DNA of 64,000 nt from contig NZ_JAAMPA010000001.1 in NCBI RefSeq assembly GCF_011758655.1, positions 1,736,001 to 1,800,000 of the forward strand, in the 5' to 3' direction. The DNA comes from Modestobacter marinus. GTDB lineage: Bacteria; Actinomycetota; Actinomycetes; Mycobacteriales; Geodermatophilaceae. A model generated the notes under the pieces. It worked only from the letters and a program-made list of their open reading frames with translations. It was not told the DNA's origin and did no database searches. The translations under genes and the position numbers were made by a program. Positions 14,511 to 21,814 of this stretch are shown here, piece after piece (within the stretch, counting starts at the first letter, position 1; the number at the start of each line of letters is the position of its first letter).

Positions 14511-15683
14511 TCAGGCGCCTGCGGCCGGTCCGGGCGCCGGGCCGGCGCGGTGTCGCAGCGCGACCGCTGGCAGCGCCATCCCAGCACCCACCACGGCGAT
14601 CGCCGAGGACAGCGGGAGTGCCACCACCAGCCCGGCGACGGCCAGTGGCGCGACCAGCAGGGCGGCGGCGCGGAACGTGCCACTGACCGCGATGGCCTCA
14701 CCGCGCTCCTCCGGGTGCACGGCCTCGGCGGCTGTCGCCTGACCGATCACCTGCACGGCGCCGGCGGCCACCCCGCTGACGCTCAGGACGAGCGCGGCGA
14801 GCGCCAACTGGCCGGCGACCAGGCCGGTGAGGGCGGTCGCCACGCCCGTGACCAGTACCCCGACGATGAGCACCCGGCCGGACCAGCGGGCGGGCACCCA
14901 TCCGGAGATCGCCGTGCCGATCAGCTGGGCGCCGTTGGCGGCCGAGACCAGCAGGCCGATGCTGGAGGAGGACTGCCGGGCCTGGTCCAGGGCGACCGGC
15001 ACGTAGGACGTGAGCAGGGCGCGCCACGCCCCTGCGGTCATGCCCGCCCAGCAGCCGACGTCGACACCCGGTCGTCGCCACAGTCGTCCCGGCGGCCGGT
15101 CGACGGGTGGTGTGAACGGGGGGAGCCGGTCCAGCAGGAGTGCGGGCAGGGCGCCGACGAGGGCGATCGAGGCCGAGATCGCCAGTGCCAGAGCGGGGGT
15201 GCTCTCCGACAGCAGGCCGGCGGCGACCGGGCCGATGAGCAGGCCGATCGAGGCCGCCAGGTTCACCTTCGCCAGTGCGCCCGCCGCCCGGCCCGGGCCA
15301 CGGACGACGTGGGTCTGGCTGCCGGTCCAGAAGCACGCTCGCGAGGCGCCTTGGAGCAGTTGGGCGAGGACGAAGGGCACCGGCGCCGCTGACAGCGCCA
15401 CTGTTCCGCTGCTGAGTGCCAGCAGCACCCCGGCGCCGGCCACGAGGGTCCAGTCCGGCCAGTGCCGCATGGCCAGGCCGAGCATCATCCGAACGCCCAT
15501 CTGGGCCACCGCCGACGCCGCGGTCAGGGCGCCGATCTCGACCGCGGAGTACCCGGCCTCGATGGCCAGCAGCGGCAGCGCGACGCTGGCGATGCCCAAG
15601 GCCACCGAGTAGACCCCAGCTCCGGCGGCGGAGGCGGCGACGTCCCGGGAGGGCGGTCGGCGGCGCCACGGCCACCGGCTCAT
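14511..15683 (-). CDS. MFS transporter
   Basis: 390 residues, ATG start. About 12 hydrophobic segments are visible, in two sets of six around a central loop with basic and Pro residues (LDRLPPFTPPVDRPPGRLWRR near 185). The N-terminus is basic (RWPWRRRPPSR), placing it in the cytoplasm. No strong signature identifies the substrate. Its place at the end of the catabolic island suggests uptake of the aromatic substrate or export of an intermediate or toxic analogue. It is not one of the aromatic acid:H+ symporters I would recognise (no clear DGxD/RxxxR signature). Confidence 0.85.
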   Translation of the reverse strand: MSRWPWRRRPPSRDVAASAAGAGVYSVALGIASVALPLLAIEAGYSAVEIGALTAASAVAQMGVRMMLGLAMRHWPDWTLVAGAGVLLALSSGTVALSAAPVPFVLAQLLQGASRACFWTGSQTHVVRGPGRAAGALAKVNLAASIGLLIGPVAAGLLSESTPALALAISASIALVGALPALLLDRLPPFTPPVDRPPGRLWRRPGVDVGCWAGMTAGAWRALLTSYVPVALDQARQSSSSIGLLVSAANGAQLIGTAISGWVPARWSGRVLIVGVLVTGVATALTGLVAGQLALAALVLSVSGVAAGAVQVIGQATAAEAVHPEERGEAIAVSGTFRAAALLVAPLAVAGLVVALPLSSAIAVVGAGMALPAVALRHRAGPAPGPAAGA

Positions 15684-16028
15684 CGGACCGTGAGCCCACG
15701 TCCGGGGGCGGTCTGCATGGGTCCCCCGGTCGTCGTCGTCCGCAGCGGGAACCCGCCGTCGAGGACTCTAACAGCGGTGGACGAACGGTAATACCTTTAT
15801 GGGCGGCAGCGCGGTTCGCCAGCGCCGATCGCGAGCACAGTGGCGGTCTCGACGAGGTCGACGCCGGCCCGGTTCCCGATGATCGACGCCCGCAGCGCAG
15901 CGTCCGCGGCGGCTGCCCGCGCGCGAGGTCGGCCAGCCGACGGTGGTGCTGGTGCGACCCCGGCCCGGTTCCGGGCCGTACGGGCGCACATCGTGGAGCC
16001 CGCCGACCGGTGATCCCGGCCCGCCGGC
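15684..16028. other. 345-bp gap without a convincing gene
   Basis: This gap separates the MFS gene start from the stop of the next dehydrogenase. An AT-richer patch around 15770-15800 contains CGGTAATACCT (15786-15796), a GT-N3-AC palindrome of the GntR type about 103 bp before the MFS start, and could be its promoter region. The rest (15800-16020) has short open frames on the minus strand, including a 64-codon one at 15797-15991, but none with a recognisable domain or clear ribosome binding site. It may be a decayed gene end. Confidence 0.35.
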
Positions 16029-17084
16029 TCAGGGGTGGACGAGGATCTTGACCTGGGAGTCCTTGTGGTGGACGAGTGCGTCGAGCCCCTCGGCCACCAG
16101 GTCCTCCAGCGGGATCCGTGCGGTGATGAAGGGCGCCAGGTCCACCTTCCCGCTGCGGACCAGTTCGATCGTGGCCGGGTGGTCGCCGGCGTAGGCGATG
16201 GTGCCGCGCAGGTCGATCTCCTTGAGCACCAGCTTCTGCATGTCCACCTGTGCCGGGTGCCCCCAGATGGAGACGTTGACGACGACGCCGCCCGGGCGCA
16301 CCGCGTCGATCAGGGTGTCCAGGACGGCGTTGACGCTGGTGCACTCGAAGCAGACGTCCGCGCCCCGGCCGTCGGTCAGCTCCCGCACGCGCTCGGCGAC
16401 GTCGACCTCGGTCGGGTCGAGCACGTGCGGGGCCACCTCCGTCTCGGCGGCCTTCGCCTTCCGGGCAGCGCTCACCTCGGTGATGAGGACCGTCAGCCCC
16501 TCGGCGGTGAGCAGTGCCGCGAGCAGCAGCCCGATCGGCCCGGCCCCGCCGACCAGCGCGACGTCCCCGGGGCCGGCCCCGCTGCGGACGTAGGCGTGGT
16601 GCCCGACCGCCAGCGGCTCGATCAGCGCGGCCTGGTCCAGCGGCACGTCCCCCACCGGGTGCACCCAGCGGCGCTGGACCACGATCTGCTCGCTCAGTCC
16701 CCCTCCGCGGCCGCCGAGCCCGATGAAGTTCATGTCCGGGGACAGCTGGTACGGCCGGCCGGGGCTGGTGTCCACGTCGTCCCGGATGATGTACGGCTCG
16801 ACGACCACCCGTTCGCCCACGGACAGGTCGTCGACCCCGTCCCCGAGGGCGCGGACGGTGCCGGAGAACTCGTGGCCCAGGACGATCGGGATCGACTCGC
16901 CGGACACCGGCTGGGGTGCGCCGGGCGGCGGGATGAAGATCGGGCCCTCGAGGTACTCGTGCAGGTCCGTGCCGCAGATGCCGCACCAGGCGACGTCGAT
17001 CGCGACGGTGCCGGGCCGGAGCTCCGGCGCCGGGACCTCCTCGATCCTGATGTCCCCACGGCCGTGGTAGCGGGCGGCTCGCAT
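16029..17084 (-). CDS. zinc-dependent 2,3-butanediol dehydrogenase-like alcohol dehydrogenase
   Basis: 351 residues. ATG at 17084 is preferred because GGAG lies 6 bp upstream; a TTG four codons earlier is possible. It is a medium-chain dehydrogenase. The catalytic zinc ligands lie in GICGTDLHEY (Cys) and LGHEFSG (His-Glu), and the NAD-binding GGAGPIGLLLAAL comes near 172. The DLHEYLEGPIFIPP segment and overall length are those of (R,R)-butanediol dehydrogenases, and the usual four structural-zinc cysteines are absent, also seen in that branch. The enzyme would oxidise a secondary or vicinal diol to a hydroxyketone. It is co-directional with the flavin monooxygenase (37 bp apart), so its ketone product could feed that enzyme. 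Confidence 0.9.
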   Translation of the reverse strand: MRAARYHGRGDIRIEEVPAPELRPGTVAIDVAWCGICGTDLHEYLEGPIFIPPPGAPQPVSGESIPIVLGHEFSGTVRALGDGVDDLSVGERVVVEPYIIRDDVDTSPGRPYQLSPDMNFIGLGGRGGGLSEQIVVQRRWVHPVGDVPLDQAALIEPLAVGHHAYVRSGAGPGDVALVGGAGPIGLLLAALLTAEGLTVLITEVSAARKAKAAETEVAPHVLDPTEVDVAERVRELTDGRGADVCFECTSVNAVLDTLIDAVRPGGVVVNVSIWGHPAQVDMQKLVLKEIDLRGTIAYAGDHPATIELVRSGKVDLAPFITARIPLEDLVAEGLDALVHHKDSQVKILVHP

Positions 17085-17121
17085 CGTGGTCTCCAATCGG
17101 GGGAGCGGCTGCCGACGGGGT

Positions 17122-18951
17122 TCAGCTGGTGTGGTGGACCTCCTGCAGCCGGTACACCGGGGTCGGGATGCCCACCTGCCGGGCCTTGAGCTGCAGCGCC
17201 AGGTACAGCGAGTAGTGCCGGGACTGGTGCAGGTTGCCGCCGTGGAACCACAGCGCCTCCTGCTGGGTGGGCTTCCACATGTTGCGCTGCTCGCCCTCCC
17301 ACGGGCCGGGGTCCTTGGTGGTGTCCGAGCCCAGCCCCCACACCTTCCCCACCCGGTCGGCGACCTCCTGGCTGATCAGGTCGGCGGCCCAGCCGTTCAT
17401 CGAGCCGTACCCGGTCGCGTAGACGACGAGGTCGGCCGGCAGCTCGGTGCCGTCGGCCAGCACCACCGAGTCCTCGGTCAGGTGGTCGACCTGCCCCTTG
17501 ACCAGCCGGACGTCGCCGTTCGCGACGAGGTCGGCCGCGCCCACGTCGATGTAGTAGCCCGACCCGCGGCGCAGGTACTTCATGAACAGGCCCGAGCCGT
17601 CGTCGCCCCAGTCGTGGTCGAACCCGGCGGCCTCGAGGCGCTGGTAGAAGTCGGCGTCCCGCTCCCGCATCTGGTCGTACAGCGGGATCTGGAACTCGTG
17701 CATGATCCGGTACGGGAGCGAGGCGAAGGTCAGGTCCGCCTTCTCCGTCGTCATCCCGCCGGCGACGGCCTCCTCGGAGTACAGCGCGCCCAGCCCGATC
17801 TCCATCAGCGAGTCCGACCGGACGATGTGGGTCGAGGAGCGCTGCACCATCGTGACGTCGGCGCCGTTCTCCCACAGCGCCCCGCAGATGTCGAAGGCCG
17901 AGTTGTTCGAGCCGATGACCACGCAGCGCTTGCCCCGGTAGGCGTCCGGCCCGGGGTGGGCCGAGGAGTGGTGCTGGTCGCCGCGGAACAGGTCCTGGCC
18001 GGGCAGCACGGGGACGTTGGGCTTGCCCGACATCCCGGTGGCCAGCACGAGCTGCTTCGGGCGCAGCTCCACCGGCACGCCGTCCCGCTCGACGGTGACC
18101 CGCCACTCGTCGAGAGCCTCGTCCCAGTGGGCGCTGATCGCCCGGGTGTTCCCCCAGTAGTTCAGCTCCATCACCCGCGTGTAGGACTCCAGCCAGTCGG
18201 CGATCTTGTCCTTGGGGGCGAACACCGGCCAGTTGTCCGGGAACTTCACGTAGGGCAGGTGGTCGTACCAGACCGGGTCGTGCAGGCACAGCGACTTGTA
18301 GCGGCTGCGCCACTGGTCCCCGGGCCGGGGGTGCTTGTCGATCACGATGGTCGGGACGTCGAGCTGCCGCAGCCGGGCCCCGAGCGCGATCCCGCCCTGC
18401 CCGCCACCGACGACGAGCACGTACGGCTGGGTCTGGTACCCCAGCTCGCGGGCCTCCCGCTCGCGCCGGTCCAGCCAGGTCTCCCGGTCGCGGTGGACGC
18501 CGTGCTCGGCGCCCATCGGCCGCCGGTCCCGCGCCGGCTCCTCGTGCCCGGTCAGCTCGTACAGCGTGGTCAGCAGGGTCCAGGCCTTGCCGTCCTTGAG
18601 CCGCAGGTGGCCCCGGCCGCGGCCGACGGCGGTCTCGAAGCTGATCCAGGCCTCGTCGACGCCGTCGGCGCCGGTGGGCGGCTCCGCGGCCGTGAAGCCC
18701 TGCGGGTCGGTGCGGTCGAGCGTGGTCTGGAGCAGGTCGCGGACGCCGTCGTGTCCCTCGACCGTGGTGATGTTCCAGCTGAAGGCGACCAGGTCACGCC
18801 AGAAGCACGTGGGGGCGAAGAGCTCCACCACCCGGTCGACGTCCCGGGCGGTCAGCGCGGACTGGAACGCCTCCAGCCAGGCGCCGACCCGGCTGCCGGG
18901 GTCGTCGGTGCCGGTGGTCGTGGTGTCGGTCGGGTCCAGGGTCTGGGTCAC
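17122..18951 (-). CDS. flavin-containing monooxygenase fused to an N-terminal NTF2-like domain
   Basis: 609 residues; GTG at 18951 has AGGAG about 8 bp upstream. Residues 20-138 form an NTF2/SnoaL-like domain (WLEAFQSALTARDVDRVVELF). The FAD motif GGGQGG is at 182-187 and GDQWRSRYKSLCLHDP follows near 210. The FMO fingerprint F-X-G-X3-H (FRGDQHH) is near 322, and the NADPH site GSNNSA at 347-352. Such enzymes insert one oxygen, as N/S-oxidation or Baeyer-Villiger oxidation of a ketone. The neighbours, two alcohol dehydrogenases and an esterase, favour a Baeyer-Villiger type role, but the substrate is unknown. The NTF2-like part may be a second binding or catalytic domain. Confidence 0.88.
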   Translation of the reverse strand: MTQTLDPTDTTTTGTDDPGSRVGAWLEAFQSALTARDVDRVVELFAPTCFWRDLVAFSWNITTVEGHDGVRDLLQTTLDRTDPQGFTAAEPPTGADGVDEAWISFETAVGRGRGHLRLKDGKAWTLLTTLYELTGHEEPARDRRPMGAEHGVHRDRETWLDRREREARELGYQTQPYVLVVGGGQGGIALGARLRQLDVPTIVIDKHPRPGDQWRSRYKSLCLHDPVWYDHLPYVKFPDNWPVFAPKDKIADWLESYTRVMELNYWGNTRAISAHWDEALDEWRVTVERDGVPVELRPKQLVLATGMSGKPNVPVLPGQDLFRGDQHHSSAHPGPDAYRGKRCVVIGSNNSAFDICGALWENGADVTMVQRSSTHIVRSDSLMEIGLGALYSEEAVAGGMTTEKADLTFASLPYRIMHEFQIPLYDQMRERDADFYQRLEAAGFDHDWGDDGSGLFMKYLRRGSGYYIDVGAADLVANGDVRLVKGQVDHLTEDSVVLADGTELPADLVVYATGYGSMNGWAADLISQEVADRVGKVWGLGSDTTKDPGPWEGEQRNMWKPTQQEALWFHGGNLHQSRHYSLYLALQLKARQVGIPTPVYRLQEVHHTS

Positions 18952-19113
18952 CGCGCGGCTCCTGCGTCGTCGGAGGAGAGGCCGCCGCGTCCGGCGTCCG
19001 GGTGCAGCTGACCACCCCAGCGACGCGCAGCGGGAGAGCTGTGCCGGTGGTGGGGCGGCGGACGTCGAGAGCCGCCACCGCGCGTGTGTCACGGCTCACA
19101 CGCGGTGACCCGT

Positions 19114-19141
19114 GGGGGCCATGGCCTCGGCCATGGCCCCC
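19114..19141. terminator. hairpin terminator after alcohol dehydrogenase gene
   Basis: An essentially perfect 12-bp stem (GGGGGCCATGGC with GCCATGGCCCCC) with a CTCG loop lies 7 bp beyond the stop of the leftward dehydrogenase at 19148. It separates that gene from the monooxygenase gene downstream. Confidence 0.75.
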
Positions 19142-19147
19142 GCGGGG

Positions 19148-20173
19148 TCAGGGCTGCAGGACCAGCCGGATCGGGTTGCCCTCCTTGTTCGACAGCCGCT
19201 CCACCGCGGTCGCGGCCTCACTCAGCGGCAGCGTGTCGCTGACCGAGCGGGCGAAGTCGATCCGGTGGTGCCGCACCAGCTGGACCAGTTCGAGCACGTG
19301 CTCGGGCATCGACCCGTAGTGGCCCAGTACCTTCTGCCCGAAGTAGCTGAACGCCGTCCCGTCCCTGATCGTCAGCGGCTGCCTCGTCAGCCCGACCAGT
19401 ACCAGCGCGCCACCGGGGCCCAGCGCCCGGACCGCCTGCTCCCGCACCGCGGCGACGCCGGCGAAGTCGAAGGCGACGGCCAGCCCAGTCCCGCCGGTCG
19501 CGGCCCGCACCTGGTCGACCAGGTCGTCGTCGGCGGGGTCCAGCGCCAGGTCGGCACCGAACTGCAGCGCGCGCTCCCGGGCGGCCGGCACCGGGTCGAC
19601 GGCGATGATCGGCGCGGCGCCGGCCAGCCGGAGCAGCTGGACGCCGTGCGCCCCGAGCCCGCCGATGCCCCACACGCCGACCGGCTGGGCCGGCCGCACG
19701 CCGGCGGTGGCGGTGATCGCCGCCCACGGGGTGGAGACCGCGTCCGGCACGATGCAGGCCTGCTCCAGCGGGAGGTCGTCCGGGACGGCGACCAGCGTGT
19801 CGGCCCGGGCGACGGCGTACTGCGCCCACCCGCCGTCGTAGTCGACGCCGCGGGTGTGCACGACGCCGTTGCGCTCCTCCCCGGCCTGCAGCAGCACCCG
19901 CTGGTCGTCGGCCCAGCCGGTCACGCCCGGGCCCAGCGCCGCGACGGTGCCGGCCACCTCGTGGCCCAGGGTGACGGTGTCCCCGCGCAGGAACAGCGGC
20001 CTCAGCTCACCCTCGATGAGGTGCACGTCGGACAGGCACACGCCGGCGGCGCGCACCCGGACGAGCACCTCACCGGGGCCCGGGGCCGGCACGGGCACCT
20101 CGGTGACGGCGAAGTCGCGGGTCCGGACGTCGAGGCGTCCGGCGAGCATGGAGTCAGGGATCTTCTCGGCCAC
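19148..20173 (-). CDS. zinc-type alcohol dehydrogenase (MDR family)
   Basis: 341 residues from GTG at 20173; an internal ATG at 20149 is possible but has no ribosome binding site. It has the medium-chain dehydrogenase layout: a catalytic Cys in GVCLSDVHL, His-Glu in LGHEVAG, and the NAD-binding GIGGLGAHGVQLLRLAG near 170. The structural zinc cysteines are missing: the region DQRVLLQAGEERNG stands where they would be. QADH-like 'GYD GGWAQYAVARAD' is seen. It is a likely oxidoreductase for a primary or secondary alcohol, next to the monooxygenase and divergent from the esterase at 20229. Confidence 0.88.
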   Translation of the reverse strand: MAEKIPDSMLAGRLDVRTRDFAVTEVPVPAPGPGEVLVRVRAAGVCLSDVHLIEGELRPLFLRGDTVTLGHEVAGTVAALGPGVTGWADDQRVLLQAGEERNGVVHTRGVDYDGGWAQYAVARADTLVAVPDDLPLEQACIVPDAVSTPWAAITATAGVRPAQPVGVWGIGGLGAHGVQLLRLAGAAPIIAVDPVPAARERALQFGADLALDPADDDLVDQVRAATGGTGLAVAFDFAGVAAVREQAVRALGPGGALVLVGLTRQPLTIRDGTAFSYFGQKVLGHYGSMPEHVLELVQLVRHHRIDFARSVSDTLPLSEAATAVERLSNKEGNPIRLVLQP

Positions 20174-20228
20174 CACCCCACCCTGCCCCCGGCCGTGCAG
20201 GTGTGCCGTCCGGGGGTAGGGGAGCGCG

Positions 20229-20915
20229 GTGTCTGCTTCCTCACGCGCGGCCGACGGCCGCCTCGACAGCCGCCCGGACCCGCAGCCCACCGGCACCGCG
20301 CCCGGCCCGGGGGTCTCGCGGCTCGACCTGGGGCTGGGGTCGGAGGCGCTGCTCGCCGTCCCACCGGGCGGCCCGGGGCCGCGCCCCCTGCTGGTGTTCT
20401 TCCACGGAGCCGGCGGGACGGCGGAGCAGTCGCTGGCCGCGGTCGGCGGGCCGGCCACCGCCCGGGACGTGCTGGTGCTCGCCCCGACCTCGGCCGGCAC
20501 CACCTGGGACCTGGTGGCCGGCGGCCCGGGCCGGGACGTCGCCGTCCTGGACGCCGCGCTCGCCCAGGTGTTCAGCAGCTGCGCGATCAGCCAGGTGGCG
20601 CTGTCGGGCTTCTCCGACGGCGGCTCGTACGCGCTGTCGATGGGCGTGGCCAACGGGGACCTGGCCGCCGCGGTGCTGGCCTTCTCGCCGGGCTTCATGT
20701 CCTCACCGGGCCGGTACGGCCGGGCCAGGTTCTGGATCAGCCACGGCACCGAGGACCGGGTGCTGCCGGTGGACCGGTGCGGGCGGCGGGTGTCGGCCGA
20801 GCTGCTCGCCGACGGGTACGACGTGACCTACGAGGAGTTCACCGGCGGGCACGTGGTCACCCCGGACCTGGTGACCGCCGGGCTGGACTGGTGGCTGGGT
20901 GCCCCGGCCGGCTGA
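20229..20915 (+). CDS. phospholipase/carboxylesterase-family alpha/beta hydrolase
   Basis: 228 residues, GTG start with GGAG 4 bp upstream. The catalytic triad is visible: Ser in GFSDGGSYAL near 136, Asp in HGTEDRVLP near 177 and His in FTGGHVV near 207. VFFHGAGGT near 57 gives the oxyanion loop. The family (YpfH/AphA-type carboxylesterases) hydrolyses short acyl esters in the cytosol. Divergent from the alcohol dehydrogenase and close to the monooxygenase, it could split the ester formed by Baeyer-Villiger oxidation; this link is inference. The stop codon sits in the loop of a hairpin shared with the convergent gene. Confidence 0.88.
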   Translation: MSASSRAADGRLDSRPDPQPTGTAPGPGVSRLDLGLGSEALLAVPPGGPGPRPLLVFFHGAGGTAEQSLAAVGGPATARDVLVLAPTSAGTTWDLVAGGPGRDVAVLDAALAQVFSSCAISQVALSGFSDGGSYALSMGVANGDLAAAVLAFSPGFMSSPGRYGRARFWISHGTEDRVLPVDRCGRRVSAELLADGYDVTYEEFTGGHVVTPDLVTAGLDWWLGAPAG

Positions 20916-20926
20916 CCGGCCGGGGC
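20901..20926. terminator. hairpin containing the esterase stop codon
   Basis: A perfect 11-bp stem (20901-20911 with 20916-20926) has the loop CTGA, which includes the TGA stop at 20913-20915. It ends 7 bp before the convergent stop at 20933 and probably terminates both genes. Confidence 0.65.
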
Positions 20927-20932
20927 GGTGCC

Positions 20933-21712
20933 TCAGTCGCGGAGCGTGTCGGTGGTGGTGAGGTCGACCTCTTCGTGCCGCACCTGCTCGGTGACCTGGG
21001 ACTCCTCGGTCTCCCACGTCGTGCTCAGCCGGACGCGCTCGGCGGGCACCCGCTCCAGGGAGACCCGCGGCTCCTCGGCGTACAGGGTGACCCAGCCGGT
21101 GCTCCGGGAGGGCTGCCGCTCGCCCGTCGCCGCCGTGCCCGGCTCGCGGTCGCCGTGCGCCAGCGGCAGGTGCTCGATCCGGGCGCGCTGCCGGGTGATC
21201 GTCACCGGCACGAGCACCTCCTCGCTGACCTCCTCGATGCGCAGGACGGCCCGGGTCCAGGGCTCGACCACGGTCGTGACGTCCAGCTGCTCCTCGGCGA
21301 GGGTGACCGTTCCGTCACCGCCGCGGACCGGGCCTGCCGCGCCGCCGCCCCGCACGGTGGTGGCGTCGTCGCGGACGAGCCCGGCGGCCGGCCGGCGGTA
21401 GTGCTCCAGCAGCGCCGCCTCCTCCTCGGGGCTCAGGTGGTCCGGCCGGGTCGCGCGGGGCGCGGAGTGGACGGCGGCGGAGTCGACCGCCAGCTGCACC
21501 CGGTCGTCCCCGAACTCCGACCCGGTGACCGGGGCGATGAGGGGGACCTCGTCGGTGTCCGGGGCCGCGTGCGTGCCGGGGGTGAGTCCCACCCAGGTGG
21601 GCTGTTGGGTCACGTCGTCGAGGTAGACCGCCGTGATCGTGCCCAACGGCTTCCCGTCGCGGTCGTGGGCGGTCGCCCCGATGACAGAGGGCGGAGTCGG
21701 GTCACTGGCCAT
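20933..21712 (-). CDS. PRC-barrel/DUF2382 stress-associated protein
   Basis: 259 residues, ATG start. The N-terminal part (to about 85) resembles a PRC-barrel: DRDGKPLGTITAVYLDD, then TWVGLTPG and VPLIAP. The C-terminal part (from about 130) is DUF2382: VTLAEEQLDV, then VLVPVTITRQRARIEHLPL and a final EEVDLTTTD. DUF2382 proteins have repeated beta-strand 'EE.l.v.k....g.V.l.k.V' elements and are often linked to desiccation or general stress in actinobacteria; the molecular role is not known. It is divergent from the HelD-like gene with 102 bp between starts, enough for two promoters. Confidence 0.85.
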   Translation of the reverse strand: MASDPTPPSVIGATAHDRDGKPLGTITAVYLDDVTQQPTWVGLTPGTHAAPDTDEVPLIAPVTGSEFGDDRVQLAVDSAAVHSAPRATRPDHLSPEEEAALLEHYRRPAAGLVRDDATTVRGGGAAGPVRGGDGTVTLAEEQLDVTTVVEPWTRAVLRIEEVSEEVLVPVTITRQRARIEHLPLAHGDREPGTAATGERQPSRSTGWVTLYAEEPRVSLERVPAERVRLSTTWETEESQVTEQVRHEEVDLTTTDTLRD

Positions 21713-21814
21713 GTCAGGTGGGTGATCCGCGAGCCGGTGGTCTACACATCGTCCGGCGGGTCGTGCCGGAAGTCGGTTGAGCCGGCCACGGACCGCGCGT
21801 AGCGTCCTCCGACC

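Noticed and set aside
15797..15991. 64-codon minus-strand frame
   Set aside because: Composition is low-complexity, with no domain, and no convincing start; kept only as a possible remnant.
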